DNA of 64,000 bases from Paracyclopina nana. Lineage: Eukaryota > Arthropoda > Copepoda > Cyclopoida > Cyclopettidae. Below are positions 22,578 to 32,764 of the stretch, in pieces. The position numbers and the translations under genes were made by a program. Location of the stretch: assembly GCA_019096065.1 (NCBI GenBank), contig JAGUCH010000003.1, positions 1,302,001 through 1,366,000 on the forward strand. The letters are read 5' to 3'. The notes below the pieces were generated by a model that saw only the letters and a program-made list of their open reading frames with translations, searched no databases and was not told the origin of the DNA. The number at the start of each line of letters is the position of its first letter. The first letter of the stretch is position 1.

Positions 22578-23961
22578 TTACAAATTGAACGAGTTATTCT
22601 TGTACATTCCTTGGTTGAACTTTTTCTGCGAAAACTTTGTGTTCATTCCATGGTAAGAGTAGGGCATCGTGTGCTTGTTCGGCTGGTATTTCCCATATTC
22701 CTGGTAAGAAGTGCGGAATGTTCCGTCGCATGGCTGCGGTTCACGTGGATGATAGAAGGCATTTGAGGCTGCAGTTGAAATGGCTTGAAATCGAACAGGT
22801 AAATCTTTTTCCCTTTGGTATCTCCTAAATTGAAAATAGAACTATATATCCGTATATACTAAATACCGCACACACACGCAACGCAACGCACACTACTAAA
22901 TACCGCACACAGCTAAAAAATGGATATGCAGTTGAAAAAATTGACTGGCAATTATTCTTATACTCTCATATTTAAAGTAAATTGTTTTCACTTAGTGCTT
23001 CACACAGCTAGTTAAAAGCTTGATCTCATAAACATCTCTATAAGGTAAGCAAGGCACTTTGCGCGCTTATATCTAAGCATCTACTCGTCCAATTGGAACC
23101 AAAATTGGAGGAATTCATGAGGACATATTGAAGAGCCTTCATGCCAATTTTCATCCGGAAAGTGAGGCAAATCAGTTAAGCAAGGGAGAAAAATCAGCAT
23201 TATTCAATATGCTCCAATGAATACCTCCAAATTTGGTTCCAATCGGCTCAGTACTTACTGAGTTATAAGCTTCCAAAGTTAGTTATATGACAAAATTATA
23301 TGGACAAAATATGGACCTTCTTTCAGCCAAATTTTTCATCCTTTGATTAATTAATTACTATTTAGGCAAACATACTAAATACCGCACACACTAAAAAACA
23401 GCAAAAAATTACTAAAAAAAATCCAGATTCTGGTTGAGCTATCACAATTCACACCTTAATATATGTACTAGTAATGCTTACTCGTGTTTCTAGTTACTAA
23501 AAAAATAATTTGTATTTTCCTCAAGCCTGTTTCATAAGTTCATTGAAATGTAGTATAATATTAAAAGTAGCTTAGCAGTATTTAGCAGTGTGCAGTATTT
23601 AGCAGTGTGCAGTATTTAGCAGTGTGCAGTATTTAGTAGTGTGCGTTGCGTTGCGTTTGTGTGCGGTATTTAGTATATACCCTATATATCATTATATGCA
23701 TATATGATTTTCCATTACTTACTTCAAAGCTAGGTATTCTTGTGGGGTAAGGCCAAGCAGAGGATTTTCAGCAGACACATCAGTAGGGTATGGCTTTGCG
23801 AATTTTTCCACATTTGCAGCATGTAGATCCGATGCAAAATGAGCACTTGGGGCTGAGGTGGGCTCCTGATTATAAGAAGTGGGCACAGCAGAATCGATGA
23901 CCCTTGTAATGGGCTCTATCATAGAATTGGTTCCAACAACGGCTAGCGTCGACGGGTCCAT
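22578..23961 (-). CDS. Piercer of microtubule wall (PIERCE1/2) homolog
   Basis: Microtubule inner protein of ciliary doublets; vertebrate Pierce1/2 help dock outer dynein arms. Exons (minus strand) 23961-23723 and 22824-22578 join in frame to 161 aa. The C-terminal exon carries the family pattern: YQREKDLPVRFQ (compare YYRVDKGLPARF in Pierce1), FRTSYQEYGKYQP, TMPYSYHGMNTKFS and a terminal GMYKNNSFNL. The N-terminal 80 residues are unrecognised and Pro/Ala/Ser-rich. The 898-bp intron hosts an 831-bp mobile element. It is the upstream cistron of a pair with DRC10. Confidence 0.8.
22851..23681. mobile_element. Non-autonomous DNA transposon with compound inverted repeats (831 bp)
   Basis: Ends are GTATATACTAAATACCG and its complement, followed by about 35 bp more of inverted repeat including GCAACGCAACGCACAC. 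The flanks share CTATATATC (22842-22850 and 23682-23690), an 8-9 bp target duplication. The motif ACTAAATACCGCACAC recurs inside near 23370, and three tandem GCAGTATTTAGCAGTGT units precede the right end. No coding capacity. It sits in the Pierce-like gene intron. Confidence 0.75.
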
Positions 23962-24249
23962 GGTGATGGTACCAAAACCATGGCCATTGGCGGAATGGAA
24001 CTTTCACGAATATTGAGGCCAAGCAGTCTTGAGTGTTTGATCAATACATTGCAATACACCTAAATGGGTCACGTGAAAGCTTTTGTTTACTTTTTACAAT
24101 TAAATGCCTGATAAAATGCACTGACTTCGATCTCATATCATATTGTTGCTTCGGAATTGAATTAAAAAGTTAATTATGTAGATGGCGTTTTATGAAGAAT
24201 TATTTTGGCTCTTTTCAATGCCGGACTCTGGCAACTCTGCTTTTTTAAA
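23962..24249. promoter_or_regulatory. Upstream region of the Pierce-DRC10 unit
   Basis: 288 bp between the Pierce start and the left hAT duplication. It is presumably the promoter of the ciliary dicistron. No specific site is recognised; RFX-type X-boxes were looked for by eye and none was convincing. Confidence 0.35.
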
Positions 24250-24257
24250 GAGAGAAC

Positions 24258-24662
24258 CAAGATGATCTATAGTATAAGGTGAGCTCTATGCGCAGCTTTA
24301 CTATAGCACATCATCGGACTGTACTATGGTAGGGTGCAAGACAAAATTTCTATATAAATCTGTGGAATTTTCTTTGAGTTAAAGTGCATGGTTTCAACAT
24401 TATCCCCAAGATCACATAAAAACAGCCATAATTTGTTATGTGGCGAGCTAAATTTGGAAAATGGCTGGTAACACTTTCAGGCATGTGAAGCGAGCGAGAG
24501 TGAGCGCTCACTCTCACGCTGGTTCTTGAATTTGAATTTCGCGCTTTTTTTATGTACTAGCACAACTGAAGCGCTCCCTAGTGGAGGACAAAATAACTAC
24601 AATAGTTTCGTGATTCAGAAGTAGAATTCTTCCGTCAGGATTGCTCGATAGAGATGGCCCTG
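24258..24662 (-). mobile_element. hAT-like non-autonomous element, left copy (405 bp)
   Basis: It runs CAAGATGATC...GGCCCTG on the plus strand and is the reverse complement of the copy at 26351-26755; the two read as identical over all 405 bp. It is flanked by exact 8-bp duplications GAGAGAAC at 24250-24257 and 24663-24670. One terminus is CAGGGCCATC and the other CAAGATGATC, so inverted repeats are short and imperfect. It contains a palindromic core GAGAGTGAGCGCTCACTCTC. Its end is 80 bp before the zinc-finger ATG. Confidence 0.9.
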
Positions 24663-24742
24663 GAGAGAACCAGAATCAAAACAAAGTGATTTTGTAAAAT
24701 GCAAAGGTCAGAAATGACAAGTGGAGAAGAACATTTTTTGCC

Positions 24743-26347
24743 ATGAATCCAGAGCTTAGCAGCATTTTTATCAAGACCAACTCTATTCCATATTTGTCTC
24801 AAGATGTTTTAGACAGCAATGCCAATGTCAACATAGTTTCAAGCTTCAACCAGGACTCGGCGAATGTCAACAATTTGGCTTTGGCTGCTTGGAGTTCTGT
24901 GTTTTCCTCAGCCTTTGCGAGCCATGCAGATGTCAGTGATGAGTTTCTGATTATAACAGAATTTGCCAAAGATGACATCGACCTGGTGCTCAAGTTTTGC
25001 CATGGCGGCCAATTGGAGAGCTGTGATTTGCAGTCACCTATATTCAAAGCTTTTGGCATTAGCACATTGAAAAGTTGTCATGACAAACCTGAGCCACTTA
25101 TTGAAAACAATGACATTGACTTTGACTCTGCGTCCGAAGAAGATGACGATAATAACGATGTCATTAAGGAGATAAAAAAGCTCAAGATGAAAAGAGTCGG
25201 ACGACCCAGGAAAGTTTTACCTCGAGCTGCTGAAAAGAATGAAGCTCCTTCAGAGAAGCTAAAAGTCAATTCTGAAACTGACGAAAACGAGGAAGATGAC
25301 CCTGAGACATTGGCCAAATTCAAGGCATATAAGCTGGCCAACCCAATAAAATCCTATGCGAAGCCACCCAAAGAACAACTCGATTTGGACCGATACAAAG
25401 TGGACGAAAGCAAGCCGTATCAATGTGACATGTGCATCAAGAGATTCTTCAGGGAGAACTCCTTGAACAAGCATTTCATCGTTTTTCATAGCTACCACTA
25501 TGACTGCGATTATTGCCCATTGTCTTTCCTGGCTGATGATGAGCACTCATTCCTACTCCATATGTTTCGCCATGAACATGTGAGCAAAACTGTGCATCCT
25601 TTGAGATGCGTTCAGTGCGGATACTCGACCAAGAACCGGAGGAACTTTTTGTCCCATGTGGAGAGTAAAGGACCTTATCATGATGACAAGTGCACGCATT
25701 GCTCCCAAGTGATGAACACTTATGATGAGTACAAGTCCCACGTGGAATCGGTGCATCAAGGCGTTTGGAAGCTGAGTTGTGGCATATGCACTGACGTTTT
25801 TGCTGATGAAGAGGCTGTCAAAGAACATAGAAAAGATGTCCATCGGGCCAAGAGAAGGGTCAATCCTACGTCCTATGCCAAGCCTAAAAACAGCTTGCTT
25901 GTGCGGAAACCTGTGGAGTCTCAAGTGTGTGATATGTGTGGAGTTTCGACCAAGAGCATGAAGTCTCACATGAGAATGTACCACACCAATGAGAACATTC
26001 CGTGTGACAAGTGCGGCCTGATATTTCGCTCTGATGACCATTTGAAAAATCACATGGAGGCTGTGCATGTTTTGCTGCCCTGCTCAATTTGTGGCCAAAT
26101 GATACCCAAGAAGAGGAAAAGCTACCACATGAACACGAAGCATACTCAGAGTGAGAATCGCAAGTTCAAATGTGAGTATTGCGGCAAAGGCTTCATCGAG
26201 GCCACGAGGTTAAACGATCATATCAATACGCATACTGGCAACAAGCCGTATGTGTGCAAGTACTGCGGCGTGGGCTTTGCCAATCGATCTAATCACGGTG
26301 CTCACGAAAAAGGGCACAAAGGAATCAAGCGCAACAAATCATCCTAA
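24743..26347 (+). CDS. C2H2 zinc-finger protein with degenerate BTB-like N-terminus, copy 1
   Basis: Intronless, 534 aa, probable DNA-binding transcription regulator. The N-terminal about 110 residues (ALAAWSSVFSSAFAS, EFAKDDIDLVLKFCHGG) resemble a degenerate BTB/POZ fold by comparison with copy 2. An acidic/basic linker with an AT-hook-like RVGRPRK follows. About ten C2H2 or variant fingers then run from residue about 225 (CDMCIKRF) to the end (YVCKYCGVGF), some with unusual spacing. The stop codon lies inside the 8-bp duplication of the downstream hAT-like element, so the native 3' UTR is displaced. The fingers match copy 2 in order, showing tandem duplication. Confidence 0.85.
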   Translation: MNPELSSIFIKTNSIPYLSQDVLDSNANVNIVSSFNQDSANVNNLALAAWSSVFSSAFASHADVSDEFLIITEFAKDDIDLVLKFCHGGQLESCDLQSPIFKAFGISTLKSCHDKPEPLIENNDIDFDSASEEDDDNNDVIKEIKKLKMKRVGRPRKVLPRAAEKNEAPSEKLKVNSETDENEEDDPETLAKFKAYKLANPIKSYAKPPKEQLDLDRYKVDESKPYQCDMCIKRFFRENSLNKHFIVFHSYHYDCDYCPLSFLADDEHSFLLHMFRHEHVSKTVHPLRCVQCGYSTKNRRNFLSHVESKGPYHDDKCTHCSQVMNTYDEYKSHVESVHQGVWKLSCGICTDVFADEEAVKEHRKDVHRAKRRVNPTSYAKPKNSLLVRKPVESQVCDMCGVSTKSMKSHMRMYHTNENIPCDKCGLIFRSDDHLKNHMEAVHVLLPCSICGQMIPKKRKSYHMNTKHTQSENRKFKCEYCGKGFIEATRLNDHINTHTGNKPYVCKYCGVGFANRSNHGAHEKGHKGIKRNKSS

Positions 26348-26350
26348 GAC

Positions 26351-26755
26351 CAGGGCCATCTCTATCGAGCAATCCTGACGGAAGAATTCTACTTCTGAAT
26401 CACGAAACTATTGTAGTTATTTTGTCCTCCACTAGGGAGCGCTTCAGTTGTGCTAGTACATAAAAAAAGCGCGAAATTCAAATTCAAGAACCAGCGTGAG
26501 AGTGAGCGCTCACTCTCGCTCGCTTCACATGCCTGAAAGTGTTACCAGCCATTTTCCAAATTTAGCTCGCCACATAACAAATTATGGCTGTTTTTATGTG
26601 ATCTTGGGGATAATGTTGAAACCATGCACTTTAACTCAAAGAAAATTCCACAGATTTATATAGAAATTTTGTCTTGCACCCTACCATAGTACAGTCCGAT
26701 GATGTGCTATAGTAAAGCTGCGCATAGAGCTCACCTTATACTATAGATCATCTTG
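26351..26755 (+). mobile_element. hAT-like non-autonomous element, right copy (405 bp)
   Basis: Inverted, sequence-identical partner of the left copy, running CAGGGCC...CATCTTG. Exact 8-bp duplications CCTAAGAC lie at 26343-26350 and 26756-26763 and differ from those of the left copy, so the two arrived by separate insertions. It starts three bases after the zinc-finger stop. Confidence 0.9.
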
Positions 26756-26763
26756 CCTAAGAC

Positions 26764-27045
26764 CATATTCATTATTAAGCATTTGTTAAAAGCAACCTGG
26801 TGCATTTCGCTTTGAAATGTGTAAGTGCATATCGTTTAGTCTATGAATTTTTTTCTAATTGTTACTATTGAATTTCAATATTTTAAAAGAATACATGAAA
26901 TCATGCTGTATTATGATCCACTTTTATGCGCACTTCAAAAAAGTCTGGTAACACTGGGAGCAAAACTTAAAAGAGCAATGTAAACAAATGTAGCAAAAAT
27001 GTTCGCCAAATTGACAGGGGCAAAAGCGTAAAGTTTCACGTCAAA
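26764..27045. other. Region upstream of zinc-finger copy 2
   Basis: 282 bp of AT-rich sequence between the right element and copy 2. It is the presumed promoter and 5' UTR of copy 2. No motif is recognised. Confidence 0.4.
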
Positions 27046-28836
27046 ATGGATGGGCTCATCAGGTTGAATTCGACCGCAGTCAACTATCTTGACGCCGAAG
27101 TGCTTGAAAATTACTCAAACTTAGTCCTGGTGTCTGCCAATGGAGAAAAAGTGAGAATGAACCTTCTGACATTTGCTGCGTTACGGCCGACTCTCTTGCG
27201 CAGTGTCATCTTAGACAACGAAGAGCACACTTTCATCACAGAATTTTCCCAAGATGAGCTGAATTCTTTGGTGAATTTGTGCATGAACGGTGTTCTTCCC
27301 TCGTCAATGACCTCGTTTGAGAGCGACATCCCCGAGTCAATCGAAAAAGTATTTTCAGCATTTGGAATTGACCTTTTCGGTTTGCTCCTCAAGAAACCAA
27401 AAATCGAGTGTGAAGTTGTGGTGAAAGAGGAGGACTCTGATGACATTAAATGTTTCGACCACTTTTTACACAATGACGAGCATTCGAAAAGTTACAATAT
27501 GCGAAAAAAGCACACACATTCTAGTGATGACGAAGATACTCCTACTAAAAATGCTAAAAAAAGAGAATATGGCTTAAAGTACGAGAGAGAAGATGATGAA
27601 GAAGAAAATGAGCTTTACTCTTGTGATATTGAGGAGGAAGGATATCGTGTGGCAGATGACAGAGAATGGGCCGGCAAGAAATCACGCGTTGTAATGAAAG
27701 CTAGAGGGAGTTTAGTTGAAAGCTACACCAAAGCAGCCAAAGAGCTGGCCCACGTCATCAAAGTGCAGATACCTTGTCAGAACAAATTTGATCATCAGTT
27801 GCTGGAGGACTACAAGCTGCCTCATGAATTGAGCTACTTTCTCAAAGGCCCAAGAACATTAGTCAATTCAGAGCTAATAGATGAGCTCAACAGGGATAAG
27901 CCTCTAGCTTGCCAACTATGTCCAAGAAGATTTGAAACCGAGCAAAACCAGAGAATCCATTGGCTGACGTTTCACTCTAACCACTACGATTGCACATATT
28001 GCCATAGGACTTATGGCCTCGACGACGTTGAAACCTTTCGAAAGCATATGTTCCGCCATGAACATATTACACAAACGACAAGAGCCCATGAATGTATTCA
28101 ATGTGGATACTCATCTTTGCGTATCAGTGTCATGCGTAAGCACGCACAAGTTGGTGGCCCTTTTCACACCAAGCAGTGCACTCAGTGCTCAGAAACGTTC
28201 AACTCGTATGATGAGCATAAGTCTCATGTCAGCCTGGTGCATCAAGGCTTATGGAAGTACAAGTGTGGCATTTGTGAGGAATTGTTTGACGCTATAGCCG
28301 ATACCAAGCGCCATCGCAAGAGCGTACACAATGAAAAGTCATCGGGCAAATCAAGCGCTACTATTAAATCAGAAGGTGAAGGAGCTAAGCAGAAATTAGC
28401 TCGCAAGGTTTGTGATATTTGTGGCAAAGCCGTGTATGGATTGACCATGCACAAGCGCCTTCGTCATGAGAAAATGCCAAATGAAAATTTGCCCTGTCCA
28501 TTTTGTGGAAATCTGTTCAGATCAGCCGCTGCTTTGACCGCGCACAAAACCAACGTTCATGAAAAAGTTCCCTGTTCAATATGTGGTGAGATGGTAGCGC
28601 CTAAAAGCGCAAAGAGACATTACAGCCAAAGGCACACTCCGGATAGTGAGAAGAAGTTCAAGTGCAAGTTCTGTGGCAAAGGCTTCGTAGAAACAAGTAG
28701 GCTGAGGGATCACGTGAACACCCACACAGGTGAAAAGCCCTACGTGTGCAAGTTTTGTGGCGCGGCCTTTGCGAGCTGTGGCACCTATCGAATGCACGAA
28801 AGAGGCCATTTGGGCCACAAGAGGTCCAAAAAGTAA
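27046..28836 (+). CDS. C2H2 zinc-finger protein with BTB-like N-terminus, copy 2
   Basis: Intronless, 596 aa. Residues about 20-90 look like a BTB/POZ core (YSNLVLVSANGEKVRMNLLTF, then LRSVILDNEEHTFITEFSQDEL), clearer than in copy 1. An acidic linker contains IKCEVVVKEEDSDD-like sumoylation-type text. Ten C2H2-type fingers run from about residue 285 (CQLCPRRF) to the end, the last two canonical with TGEKPYVC. Finger order and spacing parallel copy 1 (HEHITQTTRAHECIQCGYSS against HEHVSKTVHPLRCVQCGYST). AATAAA at 28856-28861 is a likely poly(A) signal. Predicted nuclear transcription factor; target unknown. Confidence 0.87.
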   Translation: MDGLIRLNSTAVNYLDAEVLENYSNLVLVSANGEKVRMNLLTFAALRPTLLRSVILDNEEHTFITEFSQDELNSLVNLCMNGVLPSSMTSFESDIPESIEKVFSAFGIDLFGLLLKKPKIECEVVVKEEDSDDIKCFDHFLHNDEHSKSYNMRKKHTHSSDDEDTPTKNAKKREYGLKYEREDDEEENELYSCDIEEEGYRVADDREWAGKKSRVVMKARGSLVESYTKAAKELAHVIKVQIPCQNKFDHQLLEDYKLPHELSYFLKGPRTLVNSELIDELNRDKPLACQLCPRRFETEQNQRIHWLTFHSNHYDCTYCHRTYGLDDVETFRKHMFRHEHITQTTRAHECIQCGYSSLRISVMRKHAQVGGPFHTKQCTQCSETFNSYDEHKSHVSLVHQGLWKYKCGICEELFDAIADTKRHRKSVHNEKSSGKSSATIKSEGEGAKQKLARKVCDICGKAVYGLTMHKRLRHEKMPNENLPCPFCGNLFRSAAALTAHKTNVHEKVPCSICGEMVAPKSAKRHYSQRHTPDSEKKFKCKFCGKGFVETSRLRDHVNTHTGEKPYVCKFCGAAFASCGTYRMHERGHLGHKRSKK

Positions 28837-28855
28837 CTACCATTAGTCATTCCCA

Positions 28856-28861
28856 AATAAA
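28856..28861 (+). terminator. Poly(A) signal of zinc-finger copy 2
   Basis: AATAAA twenty bases after the stop codon on the coding strand. Confidence 0.6.
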
Positions 28862-28997
28862 AAGCTGTTGCTTTCATACTTCAAGTTTAGTGTATTTAGC
28901 ATGTTTTTAATTGTTGTGAGTAGTATACCTTAGAATGCACGAGGCAAATCATAAAAAAATCCATTCACGATTGGACCAGAATGACGGACGGCGACAA

Positions 28998-30900
28998 TTA
29001 GCCCTCCAACTCTCCAGCATTGTAGGCTTGTTGGTAGGACCTTTCTTCGCCTCTCTCAGGCTCGAGCTTAATCAGGTCGTCAATCCTCAAGATGGTGATG
29101 GCAGCCTCAGTGGCAAACTTGAGACTTTTCACCTTGGAAATGGCCGGCTCGAAGACTCCAGCTTTGAGGTTGTCACGGACAACACCCTCAGTTAGGTCAA
29201 GGCCGAAATTCTTCAAGTTCGCGTGGTCAGCCTTGGTCTGGCTGGTGTTATGGTAAGCCCTGAGCTTAGCCACGAGATCTGAGGCATCTTGCGCAGCATT
29301 GACGGCCAAAGTTTTTGGTATGACCAAGAGGGACTTGGCATAGTCAGCAATAGCCAGTTGCTCCCTGAAATCACAATATGTAACTGTAAAAAAAGTAGAA
29401 ATATTAGTAAACATTTACCTGGAGGACAGAGTAGTGGCAAAATTCTCGAGGTAAATAGAGAGAGCAGCCTCCACAGCTCCGCCTCCAACCACGACATTGT
29501 TGCTTTCCATGACACGTTTCACCACACACAATGAGTCATGGACAGATCTTTCCATCTCATCACAATAGAAGTCGTTGGGGCCACGCAGAATGATGGAGGC
29601 AGCAGTTCTGGCCTTAGGGCCAGTCACGAGAATCAACTCATCGTCGCTGATGCGCTTCTGTGCGACCTCAGCAGCCTCACCCAAGAAAGAGGCCTCGAAA
29701 GACTCTTCACCCTCCAAGTTGGCCAAAGAGGTGACAAAAGTGGCTCCAGTGGCTTTCGCAATTCTCTTCAGATCCACCTTTTTACACCTTGAACCGAAAT
29801 TACTCATTAGCGGATAGTTAACACTATTTCAGGGGAATCATCAAGTACCTCCGAACGGCCATGGCTCCAGCCTCAACGAAATACTTGAGACAGAGATCAT
29901 CAATGCCACCAGTGGTCAAAATCACGTTGGCACCAGAATTGAGGATCTTTTGAATACGCTCTTTGGTGATGTCGGACTCGCGATCTCTGATAGCTTCCAG
30001 CTGCTCAGCATCGGTGACAAGGACTTGGACACCCATCTTCATCTTGGCCTTTTGCAGAGAAAAGTCCAAGCAAGCGATCTTGGCATTCTTGACTGACCTC
30101 GGCATCTGCTGGGCAGCGATTGTGCAGTTCAAGGCATACCCCTCGACAAGCACGGACTCTCTGGCGCTTTTGCCATGAGCCTTGAGCACATTGACGGCCT
30201 TGATGGGGTACGTGTAGCCTCCCTTTCCGTCAGACATTCTGATGGCGTTGGCAGCATCCACAACCATCTTTGAGAAGAACACGGAGTCTGCTCCGATCAG
30301 CTTTGAAGACATTGAAGTCTTGGCAGCATTGATCAAGCATTCATCTCCCAAGGCTGCCACACTATAAGTGAGGTTCTCCTACAAGCATAAAGTTAAAAAA
30401 TAGGAAATGCTAATTAACGACGGGAAATTGTACCTGAATGTACTTGCAAGCTTCCTTGCAGGCCAATCGATAACCAGCCATAATCGATGTTGGGTGGATC
30501 TTCTGCTTGACCAGCTCATCGGCATTTTTGAGGAGCTCAGCAGCAATGATGACAACTGAAGTGGTTCCATCACCAACCTCTTCATCTTGCAATTGAGCCA
30601 ACTCCACCAATACCTTGAAATAATGAATATCAAAATGAGCCCCCGAAATATGCGAGATAACAGTATACTCACTTTTGCTGCGGGGTGCTCGACCTCGAGT
30701 AGCTTGAGGATGGTGGCCCCATCGTTGGTCACAGTCACATCTCCGACATCGTCGACAAGCATTTTGTCGAGGCCGACGGGTCCGAGCGAGGACTTGACGA
30801 TATTGGCGATCGAGGAGGCGGCCATCACGTTTTGAGACCTCACGTCACGGCCGGTCATGCGTTGACCCATAATGCTCAAGGGATTGGCGACGGTGGACAT
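28998..30900 (-). CDS. TCP1: T-complex protein 1 subunit alpha (CCT1)
   Basis: Subunit of the cytosolic eight-membered chaperonin that folds actin and tubulin. Five exons on the minus strand: 30900-30673, 30613-30434, 30378-29849, 29787-29419 and 29364-28998; 557 aa, the normal family length. Chaperonin signatures are present: [25 protein letters not shown] text, the ATP site [28 protein letters not shown], the apical domain [23 protein letters not shown], and the C-terminal [20 protein letters not shown] with ILRIDDLIK. Introns are 54-60 bp. Divergent from PSMA1 across 637 bp. Confidence 0.97.
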
Positions 30901-31537
30901 TTTGATGCGGTTTTTAGGGCCTTGCAAATTTACTTCAGAATTCAGTTATGCCGCTAAGCACATGTGTGTTCTGGAAATTGTTTATTGAACGCTTGAAAAA
31001 CTGACCAACTCCAAAGTCAATCAGAAAAGTTTGAAAGTGATTTGAAACTCTTTAGGTAATTTTTTGACTCTAACTTGAGTAAGTTAGCATGAATAAATTA
31101 AAATAACACATAATGTTCAATATTGTGTTTTTGAGTCTAAACATTAAGGGTTTCGACAAAGATAAAGAAGGAAAAAAGCCTAAAATGTTAGTGTTCGCTT
31201 CCCTAATAAACAAAGTTCCTCCAGAACATTCTCGACTTTAGCCAACTATTTTAGGGCTTTTTGAAAAGTTGGTCAAAGTAACAAAATCATGATGTTCAAA
31301 TATCAATTTACCTTCTTTAGTTGAATAAAAATTCTTTTCAATTTTGACTATGTAATGCTAGTAAATAATAGAATGCAGAGACTATAATAGCATATTGATA
31401 AGATTAAATGTTTAGATTGACTTGGATTTTTGGTCGTTTGCCGGTCAAAACCTCCGATTCGACAACAAACAAAATTTTACTACTCATCGCTCGTAGTGAA
31501 TTCTGAGCTGTCTGAAATCTGAAAAGTCTGCCTTAAA
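30901..31537. promoter_or_regulatory. Shared upstream region of CCT1 and PSMA1
   Basis: 637-bp AT-rich gap between two divergent housekeeping genes, so promoter elements for both must lie here or in the 5' UTRs. No TATA box or named motif stands out. The block near 31430-31500 is less AT-rich and adjoins the PSMA1 5' UTR. Confidence 0.45.
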
Positions 31538-32503
31538 ATGGTAAGTCAGAAAGATTTCAATTTCTAAAAACTGCTATGAGATTTCAAATCCACTAATTCT
31601 GTTACAGTTCAGGAATCAGTATGACAATGATGTGACCACTTGGTCACCACAAGGCCGACTTCATCAAGTTGAATATGCGATGGAGGCCGTGAAGCAAGGC
31701 TCAGCCACTGTGGGCTTGAAAAGCAAAACGCACGCCGTGATTGTCGCGCTGAAACGAGCCTCCTCCGAGTTGTCTGCCTACCAAAAGAAAATCATGATCC
31801 TTGACGATCACATGGGAATGTCGATTGCCGGTTTGACCGCAGACGCCAAGAGTCTGAGCCGTTGGATGCGTCAAGAGTGCTTGTCTTCTCGCTACTATCA
31901 CAACTCTGCGATCAGGCTCGAAACTCTGATGAGCGACCTCGGCAATAAAATGCAGAGTTGCATCCAACTTTACAAGGGAAGGCCCTACGGCGTCGGCCTC
32001 ATTGTGTCGGGCTTTGACGACCTCGGTCCCCATATTTATCAGGTATTTCCTTCCTATGGACTCATAGCCAATTCATAAGCGTGATTCTAGGTGTGCCCCT
32101 CTGCCAATTACTATGACTGCAAGGCCATGGCGATTGGCGCTCGTTCCCAATCTGCTCGAACCTACCTAGAGAAAAACCTGGATATTTTCGGTGATTGCGA
32201 CCTCGAGCCTTTGGTCGCTCACGGTCTTCGCGCTTTGAGGGATACCCTGCCCAACGAGGTCGATCTTAGCAACAAGGTAAAAATCCAAGTAGCTATTTTT
32301 AAGTTTCGATAACCTAATAATTCATCAATTAGAACGTCTCGATTGCTGTCGTGGGAGTTGATACTCCTTTTAAAATATACGAGGACTCGGAAGTTGATTC
32401 TTTCCTTGAACTTATCAGCGGCGAGGAGCGCCGCGGTGGCAGAGATGAAGCTCCTGCAGATGATCAACCTGCCCAAGAGGAAGGCACTATGGAAACCGAT
32501 TAA
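31538..32503 (+). CDS. PSMA1: Proteasome subunit alpha type-1
   Basis: Alpha-ring subunit of the 20S proteasome. The first coding exon is the ATG alone (31538-31540), spliced to 31608-32042, 32091-32276 and 32333-32503. The protein begins with the conserved [11 protein letters not shown] and has the alpha-subunit signature [46 protein letters not shown], the [15 protein letters not shown] loop, [13 protein letters not shown] and an acidic Pro/Ala-rich tail all fit PSMA1. AATAAA at 32525-32530 is the likely poly(A) signal. Confidence 0.97.
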
Positions 32504-32524
32504 AATTCAATACTGTATTTCTTA

Positions 32525-32530
32525 AATAAA
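32525..32530 (+). terminator. Poly(A) signal of PSMA1
   Basis: AATAAA 22 bases after the stop codon. Confidence 0.6.
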
Positions 32531-32764
32531 TTTCCTTTACCATAAAGGTTTTTTTCGTACTTTCAGCCATAATGGTTATTTATTTCGAGCTGGGGCACGT
32601 AAAGTAGGGTCAATCAATAGCTGAGCGAGGATTTTAAAATGGGAAAACTCGAGTACAGCTTTACAGGCTCGGGCTGTAATTGTACGATAGGAAAAGACTA
32701 GCATACATATTCTTAAAGACTTAAAGTTTATTGCATAAAAATGAAGACAACCCAATGATTAATT

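Noticed and set aside
24258..26755. A single composite transposon with 405-bp terminal inverted repeats carrying a zinc-finger gene
   Set aside because: Each arm has its own 8-bp target duplication, inside and outside, and the outer flanks (GAGAGAAC and CCTAAGAC) do not match each other. Two separate insertions explain this better, although the pair could now move together.
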